DNA from: an uncultured Rhodospirillaceae bacterium
Lineage (GTDB): Bacteria; Pseudomonadota; Alphaproteobacteria; MPNO01
Assembly (NCBI GenBank): GCA_937916005.1
Contig: CALGIA010000348.1
Span: 1 to 7,393 of the forward strand
DNA length: 7,393 nt
Reading direction: 5' to 3'
In this document: piece by piece, positions 1 to 6,528 of the stretch
Numbering within the stretch: position 1 is the stretch's first letter
Layout: the number at the start of each line of letters is the position of its first letter
The notes under the pieces: model-generated
The model's database searches: none
What the model was told of the DNA's origin: nothing
What the model saw: only the letters and a program-made list of their open reading frames with translations
Program-made: the position numbers and the translations under genes

Positions 1-2
1 CG

Positions 3-392
3 CGCTGCCGTCTGCATGGCGGCAAATCGACCGGGCCGCGCACCGTGGACGGTCTGGCGCGCAGCCGCCGGGCGCGGTTTGTCCATGGTTTGCGCGGGCG
101 GGAGTACGCGGCGTTGCGGCGGGACGGCATGGCGATCCGGCGGCGCATCAACGGGTTGTGCGCCGAGATCGCGGCGCGCATGGCGCTGGATGGGGGTGGT
201 TCGGTTCGGGTGGCGGGAAAAGAAGTCTCCTCCCCCTCGAGGGGGGAGGAGAGGTATTTGGACCCGACTTCGGCGCTTTCCCCGGTGGGCATGGGGTTCA
301 TCGTTGTGAATCGGGCGGGGTGCGGCGGCTTGTGTGATGGGGTAGAATGCGCCGACGGGCATTCACCGGTTTTCAGGGAAATAATCACGTGA
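3..392 (+). CDS. HGGxSTG domain-containing protein, C-terminal part (5' end outside window)
   Basis: The frame is open from the window edge and begins RCRLHGGKSTGPRTVDGLAR, the hallmark of the small HGGxSTG family. In that family a Cys-rich N-terminus usually precedes a C-x2-HGG-x-STG-P-x-T core, and that N-terminus would lie upstream of the window. The core is followed by the usual basic stretch (ARFVHGLRGREYAALRR) and a helical segment (residues near IRRRINGLCAEIAARM). The molecular function of the family is unknown to me; the motif resembles a small metal-binding or nucleic-acid-associated domain. Codon use looks coding up to about position 220. After that the frame crosses a GC-rich palindrome (226-252) and continues for about 45 residues of low-conservation appearance to a TGA at 390-392. 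That stop overlaps the probable GTG start of the decarboxylase. The tail may therefore be a read-through extension created by insertion of the repeat. Family assignment is firm; the true C-terminus is uncertain. Confidence 0.72.
   Translation, partial: RCRLHGGKSTGPRTVDGLARSRRARFVHGLRGREYAALRRDGMAIRRRINGLCAEIAARMALDGGGSVRVAGKEVSSPSRGEERYLDPTSALSPVGMGFIVVNRAGCGGLCDGVECADGHSPVFREIIT
226..252. repeat. GC-rich palindromic element (11-bp perfect arms)
   Basis: TCTCCTCCCCC (226-236) is matched exactly by its reverse complement at 242-252, with a 5-nt TCGAG loop. The purine/pyrimidine strand asymmetry (all C/T on one arm, all G/A on the other) is typical of small palindromic elements that, from memory, are scattered in many copies through alphaproteobacterial intergenic regions. 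No U-tract follows it, so it is not a canonical intrinsic terminator on either strand, although such a stem could still stabilise or attenuate mRNA. It lies inside the open frame of the HGGxSTG gene. Only one copy is present in this window, so its repetitive nature is inferred. Confidence 0.65.
375..391 (+). promoter_or_regulatory. Shine-Dalgarno and GTG start of the UbiD-family gene
   Basis: AGGGA at 375-379 sits 9 nt before a GTG at 389-391. No comparable ribosome-binding site precedes the in-frame ATG at 347, which would add 14 residues (MRRRAFTGFQGNNH) unlike the family N-terminus. Starting at GTG also puts the family-like LREFLAQVEAGGEL segment at residues 11-24, as expected. The start overlaps the upstream stop as GTGA (389-392), which would allow translational coupling. 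Confidence 0.7.
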
Positions 393-1834
393 CGAGAAAC
401 GACAATATTCAGACCGATCTGCGGGAATTTCTGGCCCAGGTCGAGGCCGGCGGCGAGTTGCAGAAGGTCAGCGGCGCCCATTGGGACAAGGAGATGGGGG
501 CTGTGACCGAGGTGCTGTACCGGGAGAAGGTCGACAAATCGCCCCTGCTGCTGTTCGACGCGGTGCCCGGCTACGCGCCCGGCATGCGCTGCCTGTACGG
601 CATGCTGGGCTCGCCCCTGCGGCTGGCGCTGGGGCTGGGCATGGACCCGGAAAAGGCGGGCGACCGGCGCGCCATGCTGGATCTGTACCGGGAGCGCATC
701 AAGACCCATGAGCCGGTGCCGCCGCGCATCGTGACAACGGGTCCGGTGCTGGAAAACATCGACCGGGACGACGATGTGGACATCCTGAAATTTCCCGTGC
801 CGGTGCATCATGAGCTGGATGGCGGGCGCTATATCGGCACGGCGTGCGGCGTGATCACCCGCGACCCGGATACGGGGCGGGTCAATGTGGGCACTTATCG
901 TGTGCAGGTCGCGGATGGCAAGACGGCGGTGTCCTATATTTCCAACGGCAAGCAGGGCCGCATCCAGCGCGACAAATATCTGTCGGCCGGCAAGCCGTGC
1001 CCGGTGGTGATCGTGGTCGGCATCGATCCGGCGACCTATATCGCGGCGCGCTATACCCTGTCCGATAATGTGTGCGAGTTCGACTGGGCCGGCGGGCTGA
1101 CCGGGCGGCCGCTGGAGTGCATCGAGGGCGAGCTGACCGGACTGCCGTTTCCATCCCATTCGGAAATCGTGCTGGAAGGGGAAATCTCGCCGACCGAGAC
1201 CGTGCCGGAAGGCCCCTTCGGCGAGTGGACCGGCTATTACGCCGGCGGCGCGCGGCCCGAGCCGAAAATCGACATCAAGCGGGTCTATTACCGCGACAAC
1301 CCGATCCTGACCTGCGCCGCCAGCCAGAAGCCGCCCCATTCCCATCTGTTCGAACGCTGCTTCATCCGGTCCGCCGGGCTGCTGGATTCCCTGGAAGGCG
1401 CGGGCATTCCCGACGTCAAGGGCGTGTGGGTGCACCAGGCCGGGTCGGGGCGGACGTTTGTCGCCGTGTCCATCAAGCAGCGCTATTACGGGCACGCCAA
1501 CCAGGTCGGGATCGTGGCGTCGCAGGTCAATCCCATCGGCTATGTGGGGCGCTATATCGTGGTGGTCGATGACGATATCGACCCGACCGACATCAATGAC
1601 GTGATCTGGGCCATGGGGACGCGGTCCGACCCCAAGACCGATTTCACCATTCTGGACCGCAACTGGTCGTCGCGGCTGGACACCATGGTGACCGGCGATA
1701 AACTCTATAATTCGCGGGTCGTGATCGACGCCTGCATCCCCTATGAGCGCATCGAAACCTTCCCCAAGGTGGCCCAGACATCCGTTGAGCTGGCCGCCGA
1801 GGTGCGGGCGAAATATCCGGACGTGTTTGGCTAG
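389..1834 (+). CDS. UbiD family prenylated-FMN-dependent decarboxylase
   Basis: This 481-residue protein has full UbiD-family length. The family reversibly (de)carboxylates aromatic or alpha,beta-unsaturated acids in the cytoplasm using prenylated FMN supplied by UbiX, with Mn2+ and K+. The N-terminal LREFLAQVEAGGELQKVSG and PLLLFDAVPGY segments are typical. The cofactor region is N166-VGTYR171-VQ, and the catalytic acids lie in E274-GPFG-E279, matching the Arg-Glu-Glu set of fungal Fdc1 (R173, E277, E282). E259 (SHSEIVLEG) fits the metal-binding Glu. The position where I expect the metal-binding His (GKHGRI in relatives) reads GKQGRI, with Gln189, which is unusual. The C-terminal DDDIDPTDINDVIWAMGTR and DACIPYERIETFPK blocks fit the catabolic, non-ubiquinone branch. 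No ubiX is in the window. It probably shares a transcript with the GST gene 14 nt downstream. The family call is firm; the substrate is unknown, so no gene symbol is given. Confidence 0.93.
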   Translation: MTRNDNIQTDLREFLAQVEAGGELQKVSGAHWDKEMGAVTEVLYREKVDKSPLLLFDAVPGYAPGMRCLYGMLGSPLRLALGLGMDPEKAGDRRAMLDLYRERIKTHEPVPPRIVTTGPVLENIDRDDDVDILKFPVPVHHELDGGRYIGTACGVITRDPDTGRVNVGTYRVQVADGKTAVSYISNGKQGRIQRDKYLSAGKPCPVVIVVGIDPATYIAARYTLSDNVCEFDWAGGLTGRPLECIEGELTGLPFPSHSEIVLEGEISPTETVPEGPFGEWTGYYAGGARPEPKIDIKRVYYRDNPILTCAASQKPPHSHLFERCFIRSAGLLDSLEGAGIPDVKGVWVHQAGSGRTFVAVSIKQRYYGHANQVGIVASQVNPIGYVGRYIVVVDDDIDPTDINDVIWAMGTRSDPKTDFTILDRNWSSRLDTMVTGDKLYNSRVVIDACIPYERIETFPKVAQTSVELAAEVRAKYPDVFG

Positions 1835-1848
1835 GAAAGGGAAGCATC

Positions 1849-2640
1849 ATGCTTGAGCTGTATCACAATGACATGTCGACCTGCGCCCAGAAGGTGCGGT
1901 TGGCCCTTGCCGAAAAAGGGCTGGACTGGACCGGTCATCATCTGTCCCTGCGCGAGGGCGATCAGCACAAGCCGGATTATCTCAAGCTCCATCCCGGCGG
2001 GGTGGTGCCGACCCTGATTCATGACGGGGCGGTGATCCGGGAATCCACCATCATCAACGAATATCTCGACGATGCGTTTCCCGAAATTCCGTTACGGCCC
2101 GGATCCGCCGTGGGGCGCTGGCGCATGCGGCTGTTGACCAAGCAGCTCGATGAGGGGGTTCATGCGGCGACCGGCGTGATCAGCAACTGCACGGCGTTCC
2201 GGTTCCAGTTCGCCCACTACACGGCGGCGGAATTGCAGGAACATATCGACAGGATCCCCGATCCGGCGCGGCGCGACGCACGGCGCCAGATCATCGAAAA
2301 AGGCCTGGATGCGCCCGTATTCGCCCCGGCGATCAGGCGTTTCGATACCCTGTTCGGCGATCTGGAGGATGCGCTGGCGGGCGGGAAGTGGCTTGCCGGC
2401 GAGACGTATTCATTGGCCGATATCGCCTATACGCCTTATCTGACGCGGTTCGATCATCTGCGGTATCTGGGCATGCTGGACCGGCGGCCGCGTCTGATGG
2501 GCTGGTACGAACGGGTCCGGGCGCGGCCCAGCTACGATGTGGCGCTGACAAAATGGTTCAATGAAAAATATATCCCGCTGATGGCCGAGAAAGGCGCCGA
2601 GGCCTGGCCCCGGGTCGGGGAGATTCTGGGATCGGTGTAA
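1849..2640 (+). CDS. Glutathione S-transferase family protein, LigF-like
   Basis: A 263-residue cytosolic GST. Residues 1-75 form the thioredoxin-like domain: LELYHNDMSTCAQKVRLAL with Ser10/Cys12 in the usual active-site position, VVPTL with the cis-proline Pro54, and E65-S66 for binding the gamma-glutamyl group of glutathione. Residues from about 85 form the helical domain, with the N-capping box S187-L-A-D190 in LAGETYSLADIAYTPY. ESTIINEYLDDAFPE, the RP-x-R-x-RMR-TK-DE pattern and the long insert around residues 120-160 recall LigF-type beta-etherases and related bacterial GSTs rather than short housekeeping GSTs. The start is supported by AGGGA at 1838-1842, 6 nt before the ATG. The 14-nt gap after the decarboxylase stop suggests co-transcription and a role in aromatic or xenobiotic breakdown. 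GST membership is firm; beta-etherase activity is only a possibility. Confidence 0.9.
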   Translation: MLELYHNDMSTCAQKVRLALAEKGLDWTGHHLSLREGDQHKPDYLKLHPGGVVPTLIHDGAVIRESTIINEYLDDAFPEIPLRPGSAVGRWRMRLLTKQLDEGVHAATGVISNCTAFRFQFAHYTAAELQEHIDRIPDPARRDARRQIIEKGLDAPVFAPAIRRFDTLFGDLEDALAGGKWLAGETYSLADIAYTPYLTRFDHLRYLGMLDRRPRLMGWYERVRARPSYDVALTKWFNEKYIPLMAEKGAEAWPRVGEILGSV

Positions 2641-2725
2641 TTTTACGGGTATTTCCCGGTTAAATTTCGTTCAGCAGATTTTCTAACGTCGTCTTAAGTC
2701 GGCGGGTCCAGATTTTGGCATTCGA

Positions 2726-2742
2726 GGGTTCACAAAGAACCC
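2726..2742. repeat. Inverted repeat GGGTTC-n5-GAACCC upstream of the secreted-protein gene
   Basis: A perfect 6-bp inverted repeat with loop ACAAA lies 46 nt before the ATG of the secreted protein. It is followed directly by an AT-rich TATTAA (2744-2749) that could be a -10 box. No -35 with good spacing was found: TTGGCA at 2715-2720 is a good match to the consensus, but 23 nt away. The repeat could be an operator or a 5' leader hairpin. It is small enough to be chance. Confidence 0.3.
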
Positions 2743-2787
2743 GTATTAAAACGGATGCTCCGTCTACAGGCGGTGAAAGAGGGATGT

Positions 2788-3225
2788 ATGTTTGGATCAC
2801 GCTTATGGGCCGTGGCGGGAACCGCGGCATTGCTGACAATCGGTTTTTCGGGATCCGTCGGGGCTGCCGGTTCCGGCGCCCGGGTGACGGTCGATTGCAG
2901 TATTTCGGGAACGATCATGACGATCAAGGTCAACGCCAAGACCAAGGGGGGCGGCAAGCCGGTGCAGATTGCATCGGCCGGCCCGGTTATCATCGTGCTC
3001 GAGGAAAAAGTCGGCACTCAATATTCCGCGGTGTCCGGATTGAAAATCAATATGGCGCAAAGCGGGCTGCCGGCGTCGGCCCAATTCGATATGTGCAATT
3101 CGATTGGGTCTTTGGTCAGTTCGGACTCGCGTTCGGTCCGTGGCCGGGGGGCGGCGTTCATTCCCAATGTGGGGTTTGTGTCGGGTGTTTGCAGTCCGGA
3201 TAAGCCGCCGTCCTGTGGTGGTTGA
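2788..3225 (+). CDS. Small secreted protein of unknown function, four cysteines
   Basis: I do not recognise this 145-residue protein. The ATG at 2788 is preferred over the in-frame ATG at 2755: GAGGG at 2779-2783 lies just upstream, and the product then begins with a clean signal peptide. That peptide has Arg5, a hydrophobic core from about residue 6 to 20, and a V24-G25-A26 type I cleavage site, so export to the periplasm or outside is likely. The mature part (about 119 residues) has an alternating beta-like pattern (TIMTIKVNAKT, PVIIVLEEK) and four Cys at 37, 103, 135 and 143, which could form two disulfides. No lipobox, transmembrane segment or catalytic motif is seen. It follows the GST gene by 147 nt and is probably a separate transcript ending at the hairpin at 3245-3276. 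Coding status is well supported by the SD, the signal peptide and the GC3-rich codons. Confidence 0.78.
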   Translation: MFGSRLWAVAGTAALLTIGFSGSVGAAGSGARVTVDCSISGTIMTIKVNAKTKGGGKPVQIASAGPVIIVLEEKVGTQYSAVSGLKINMAQSGLPASAQFDMCNSIGSLVSSDSRSVRGRGAAFIPNVGFVSGVCSPDKPPSCGG

Positions 3226-3244
3226 TCCGGTTTCGGGCTCTGTA

Positions 3245-3276
3245 ACTCATCGTCCCTCAACCGAAGGGCGATGAGT
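3245..3276. terminator. Imperfect hairpin between convergent genes, probable transcription or mRNA end
   Basis: ACTCATCG (3245-3252), a bulged T (3253) and CCCT (3254-3257) pair with AGGG (3265-3268) and CGATGAGT (3269-3276) around a 7-nt loop. This gives a 12-bp stem with a single bulge. It sits exactly in the 62-nt gap between the stop of the secreted-protein gene and the stop of the VOC gene on the other strand, where a bidirectional terminator is expected. Neither side has a U-tract, so it may act as a Rho-assisted end or a 3' stabiliser rather than a classical intrinsic terminator. Confidence 0.6.
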
Positions 3277-3287
3277 CCGGAGCGCGT

Positions 3288-3785
3288 TCAGCTGTCGGAG
3301 GTCTGCTCCCAGCCGGTGCGGCGGCTCCGGCCCTGGTTCTGGTCGCGCCAGATTTCGGTGCTTTCCGGGGTCTCGAAAACATAGGAATAACCATCCACCG
3401 GGTTGGTCAAAATCTCCCACCAGTTGCCGTCGAAATCGATTACGTAAAAGGAATAGGTTCCATGTTGATCGACCGGGCGGGTGATTTTCCGGATGTTGTA
3501 ATTGGCCTGTTGCGCCACGGCGATTTCATGGGCCGCGTCGACCTCTTCCCTGGTGCCGAAATCGAGTCCGAAGTGGCTGTAGATGCCGGCCACGTTTTCG
3601 GTCTTGCTTTCAACGCAGGCGATGGTGGTCGTGCTGTTCAGCCGCATCATTATGGAGCGTGAGCTGGTTTGAAAAACCTCCATGCCGAGAAATTCGCTGT
3701 AAAAACGCCGCGCCGCCTCCAGGTCGTTTGTCTCGACAGTGCCATGGGACAGCAGCCTTGGTTTCAGTCCGGTTTCATTGGTCAT
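3288..3785 (-). CDS. VOC family protein (glyoxalase / type I extradiol dioxygenase-like)
   Basis: A 165-residue protein with paired beta-alpha-beta-beta-beta modules of the vicinal oxygen chelate fold. The first module carries LLSHGTVETNDLEAARRFYSEFLGM, the classic start with His14 and the FY-x3-LGM helix. The second carries IYSHFGLDF with His71, and the closing strand is YVIDFDGNWWEIL with Glu124. His14, His71 and Glu124 fit the 2-His-1-carboxylate metal site, with spacing like extradiol ring-cleavage enzymes; Tyr114 and His108 are also near the site. The last 35 or so residues are polar and probably a flexible tail. It starts 15 nt after the livF stop, with GGGA (minus strand, 3791-3794) as ribosome-binding site, so it is the last gene of the transporter operon. 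The real substrate could be a catechol, a glyoxalase-type thiol adduct or another metabolite; the fold call is firm and the reaction unknown. Confidence 0.87.
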   Translation of the reverse strand: MTNETGLKPRLLSHGTVETNDLEAARRFYSEFLGMEVFQTSSRSIMMRLNSTTTIACVESKTENVAGIYSHFGLDFGTREEVDAAHEIAVAQQANYNIRKITRPVDQHGTYSFYVIDFDGNWWEILTNPVDGYSYVFETPESTEIWRDQNQGRSRRTGWEQTSDS

Positions 3786-3800
3786 TGATTTCCCTTTCTC

Positions 3801-4691
3801 TCAACCGCCCAGGAACAATCTACCCACATCCGGGTTGGCCAGCAGTGTATCGCCCATATCGGCCATGGCAAGTTCGCCCGATACCAGCACATAGCCGATA
3901 TCGGCGAATTCCAGGCCCTTCTTGGCATTTTGTTCGACCATGATGATGGTCTTGCCGTCAATATGCTGGAGGTCGTGCAATATCTCGAACACCATGTCGA
4001 TAAAGCGGGGCTCAAGCCCGATGGAGGGCTCGTCCACCAGCAAGAGATGGGGGTCCATCACCAATGCACGGCTGATTTCCAGCAACCGCCTTTCGCCGCC
4101 CGACAAAACACCGGCGGGTTTGTTCCTCCGCTCGGCCAGGCGGGGATATTTTTCGAAGATTTCCTCCGCCTTCTGTTTGGCCAGGGCCGGCTTGTCCATC
4201 AAATAGCCGCCCATCCACAGATTTTCTTCCACCGTCATCGCCGGGAACACGGATTTGTCCTGAAGGATGTAGGCGATACCGGCTTCGCGAAGTTTCTGAT
4301 TGGGGCTGAGGCTGGTGATGTCTCTTGCGCCAGCGCCGGCACCGATCGTAATCGAGCCGCTGAAAATATTCGTGAAACCGAAAATGGAATGCAGCACGGT
4401 GGATTTGCCCGCGCCGTTGGGGCCGATCAGGCAGAGCGACTGGCGTTCGCCGACCTGCAGATCGAAGTCGTGCAGGATTTCCATCTTGCCGTACCCCGCG
4501 CGCAGGCCTTCGATCTTCACGAAGGGGTCGCCCGAAGCCAGACCGGAAATGACATCCTTGCCGACTTTTTCGGCAAGTTTCTGAGCCTGAATATTGACCT
4601 GCTCGACGGAAATGATGCTGTCCGTGTCGATGTCGTGATAGCCGACGGCGCGTTCGGTTGCCGGTCGATCGCCACCCGTTTCCGCCATCAT
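3801..4691 (-). CDS. livF: Branched-chain-type ABC transporter ATPase, LivF subfamily, with N-terminal extension
   Basis: The second ATPase of the importer, acting on the cytoplasmic face with LivG beneath the LivH/LivM permeases. Its nucleotide-binding domain begins near residue 57 (FVKIEGLRAGYGKMEIL). Walker A is GPNGAGKST (90-98), the Q-loop is Q144 (YILQDKSVF), the signature is LSGGE (196-200), and Walker B is LLLVDE ending at D220-E221. MVEQN replaces the switch His, as is normal for LivF. It ends in the typical FLGG. At 296 residues it is about 55-60 longer than the usual 235-240, because residues 1-56 (starting MMAETGGDRPATERAVG) precede the domain. The long start is supported by GGAG at 4697-4700 and by the ATGA overlap with the livG stop (4688-4691). 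Family and domain are firm. The substrate is not shown by the sequence; HAAT-family importers also carry aromatic acids, amides and urea. Confidence 0.93.
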   Translation of the reverse strand: MMAETGGDRPATERAVGYHDIDTDSIISVEQVNIQAQKLAEKVGKDVISGLASGDPFVKIEGLRAGYGKMEILHDFDLQVGERQSLCLIGPNGAGKSTVLHSIFGFTNIFSGSITIGAGAGARDITSLSPNQKLREAGIAYILQDKSVFPAMTVEENLWMGGYLMDKPALAKQKAEEIFEKYPRLAERRNKPAGVLSGGERRLLEISRALVMDPHLLLVDEPSIGLEPRFIDMVFEILHDLQHIDGKTIIMVEQNAKKGLEFADIGYVLVSGELAMADMGDTLLANPDVGRLFLGG

Positions 4692-4700
4692 GCGTTCTCC
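4688..4700 (-). promoter_or_regulatory. Ribosome-binding site and ATGA coupling overlap for livF
   Basis: On the minus strand GGAG (4700-4697) lies 5 nt before the ATG at 4691, and that ATG overlaps the livG TGA (4690-4688). This fixes the livF start upstream of the conserved ATPase domain, so the N-terminal extension is probably translated. A second ATG follows immediately (4688), which changes the product by one residue only. Confidence 0.7.
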
Positions 4701-5449
4701 GCTTCATAATGCCCGCCGAGATAGGCTTCGATGACCCGCCGGTCGTTACGGATTTCATCCGGCGCGCCATGGGCCAGCATTTTGCCGTTGGCGAGACAGT
4801 AGATGTTATCGGCGAGCGACATGATCACCGGCATGTTGTGCTCGATCACGAACAGGGTAATGCCCAGCTCCGTCGCCGCGCGCTTGAGCCGGTCGATCAG
4901 CCCGTTGATCAGGGTTGGGTTGATGCCCGCCGTCGGCTCATCGAGCAGCAGGACTTTGGGTTCATTCATCAGCGCCATGGCGAATTCCAGGAGCTTTTGC
5001 TGACCGAACGACAACTCGCCCGAAATCAAACGGCGTTTTTGATAGAGCCCGACGAAATCCAGCATGCGTTCAGCCTTTTCCCGGGCCTCGGCCGGATAGC
5101 GCATCAGCATGCCCATATAGGTCGCGCTGCGGTGCGGTTCGGATATCAGCAAATTGTCGATACAGTTCAGGCCGGAATAGATCCGGGTTTGCTGAAATGT
5201 CCGCAACAGGCCCAGCCGGGCGATCTGCTGGACTTTCATCTGGGTAATTTCCTTGCCCTCAAAACGTATGGAGCCGGAATCGACCGGGTGATACCCGACG
5301 ATCGAGTTGAACAGGGTCGTCTTGCCGGACCCGTTCGGGCCGATCAATCCGGTGATGCGTCCTTCGGGCACGTTCAGCGAAATTTCCGAATTGGCGACGA
5401 TGCCGCCGAATGCCTTGCTGACTTTTTCGACCTCAATCAGATTGGTCAT
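4688..5449 (-). CDS. livG: Branched-chain-type ABC transporter ATPase, LivG subfamily
   Basis: A 253-residue cytoplasmic ATPase of normal LivG length. Walker A is GPNGSGKTT (37-45), the Q-loop is in LLRTFQQTRIY (Q86/Q87), the signature is LSFGQ (146-150), Walker B is VLLLDEP (D170-E171), and the D-loop region is AGINP. The switch His204 lies in VIEHNM. AGINPTLINGLIDRL and the C-terminal EIRNDRRVIEAYLGG are LivG features. The start ATG (5449-5447) overlaps the livM stop as ATGA and has GGGAGG at 5457-5462 upstream on the same strand, 7 nt away. It should pair with LivF and couple ATP hydrolysis to import through LivH/LivM. No truncation or missing catalytic residue is seen. Confidence 0.95.
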   Translation of the reverse strand: MTNLIEVEKVSKAFGGIVANSEISLNVPEGRITGLIGPNGSGKTTLFNSIVGYHPVDSGSIRFEGKEITQMKVQQIARLGLLRTFQQTRIYSGLNCIDNLLISEPHRSATYMGMLMRYPAEAREKAERMLDFVGLYQKRRLISGELSFGQQKLLEFAMALMNEPKVLLLDEPTAGINPTLINGLIDRLKRAATELGITLFVIEHNMPVIMSLADNIYCLANGKMLAHGAPDEIRNDRRVIEAYLGGHYEAENA

Positions 5450-6528
5450 TTGGCGGCCTCCCGTCTGGCCGCCGAACCGTCGAGATCGGGCGCCACGGCG
5501 GCGGCTTCCTCATCAATCACGATTCCAAATTTTTCCGGCCATTTTTCCATCACCCAGCCCATGATGCCTTGCTGGAAGAAGACCACCAGAACCACGATCA
5601 GCGTGCCCAGGGCAACCCATTGCCAGCCCAGCATGTAGGTCCAGGTGATTTCCTTGAAGGCATGGAACAGGGTGGCCCCGATCACCGGCCCCCACAGGGT
5701 TCCCTTTCCGCCCAGCAACGACATCACCACCATGAAGATGCCGAAGGTCACGGTCGGGAAGGCGACTTCCAGGGGCTCGATGAAACCGATCATGTTGCCG
5801 AATACCGCGCCCGACATACCGAGGAAGAATGCGGAAATGGACCAGCCGACCGTCTTGTACCGTTTGGTATGAAGCCCCATGGCTTCCGCTTTTTCCTCAT
5901 CGTCGCGGATCGCATTGACCGCCAATCCGAAACGCCCGGAATAAACCCGCCTGAGGACCAGGAACGTGAAGACGGCGAGAACGAAACACAGAAGATAAAA
6001 GAATATGGATCGGTCATCGGGTTCCCCCGGATAGACGGGCATGGAAATGCCGCCGCCGCCGCCGACATATCCCCAGGACGCCACCAGTTCGCCGGCCGCA
6101 AGTGCGACACCCAATGTGCCGATGGCGAAATACGGCCCGCGCAACCCGAACACGACCCAGCCGAGCATCACGGCAAACACGATACAGACCAGACCGGCGG
6201 CGATGATGCCAAGGAACAGCCCGGTATAATATTGATCCGATGTGAACGAGACTTTGACGGCCCCCCGGGCCGCGGTGTACAGCCCGACATCGTAATAAAG
6301 ACCGATCTGGACAATGGCCGAGGCATACATGCCCGCGCCGAAGAAAAAGATATTGCCGAGGGAGTTGTAGCCCATCTGGCCGCCCATCACGTCCCAGGTC
6401 AGGGCGAACAGGATCATCACCCACAGCACGGCGAGCTGGAGGGTGTAATTGGGGAACATGATCGGGGCGAGCAGCCCGATGACCAGGATGCCGCCATAGA
6501 GAGCGAGTTTTGCGGGATCGATCTTCAT
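5446..6528 (-). CDS. livM: Branched-chain-type ABC transporter permease, LivM subfamily
   Basis: A 360-residue inner-membrane permease with many hydrophobic segments, beginning MKIDPAKLALYGGILVIGLL. I chose the ATG at 6528-6526 because it overlaps the livH TGA as ATGA, like every other liv junction here. A GTG at 6570 would add 14 polar residues overlapping livH. Family marks include WDVMGGQMGYNSLGN near the start, GLRGPYFAIGTLG in the middle, and the cytoplasmic coupling loop SGRFGLAVNAIRDDEEKAEAMG followed by YKTVGWSISAFFLGMSGA. LGGKGTLWGPVIGA is the usual late loop. A polar tail of about 25 residues (IDEEAAAVAPDLDGSAARRE) follows the last membrane region and is probably cytoplasmic. The extra-cytoplasmic loop around YTAARGAVKVSFTSDQYY is somewhat longer than in short LivM proteins. 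Family assignment is firm. Confidence 0.93.
   Translation of the reverse strand: MKIDPAKLALYGGILVIGLLAPIMFPNYTLQLAVLWVMILFALTWDVMGGQMGYNSLGNIFFFGAGMYASAIVQIGLYYDVGLYTAARGAVKVSFTSDQYYTGLFLGIIAAGLVCIVFAVMLGWVVFGLRGPYFAIGTLGVALAAGELVASWGYVGGGGGISMPVYPGEPDDRSIFFYLLCFVLAVFTFLVLRRVYSGRFGLAVNAIRDDEEKAEAMGLHTKRYKTVGWSISAFFLGMSGAVFGNMIGFIEPLEVAFPTVTFGIFMVVMSLLGGKGTLWGPVIGATLFHAFKEITWTYMLGWQWVALGTLIVVLVVFFQQGIMGWVMEKWPEKFGIVIDEEAAAVAPDLDGSAARREAAK

Noticed and set aside
16..309. Open frame from an ATG at 16 in another phase
   Set aside because: It overlaps the HGGxSTG frame, which carries a real family motif; this frame gives only low-complexity Arg/Gly/Trp-rich sequence.
343..348. TAGAAT as a -10 promoter box for the decarboxylase gene
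   Set aside because: No acceptable -35 lies 16-18 nt upstream, so the match alone is not enough in this region.
347..388. Upstream ATG start for the UbiD-family gene
   Set aside because: There is no good Shine-Dalgarno, and the added 14 residues do not resemble the family N-terminus; the GTG at 389 is better placed.
2646..2661. Possible terminator after the GST gene (CGGG-TATTT-CCCG)
   Set aside because: The stem is only 4 bp and is not followed by a T-run; too weak to call.
4658..5638. Long plus-strand open frame (326 codons) opposite livG and the end of livM
   Set aside because: It is antisense to genes with complete ABC motifs, has no domain-like pattern, and is rich in His/Gln/Asp/Arg as expected for a shadow of GC-rich codons.
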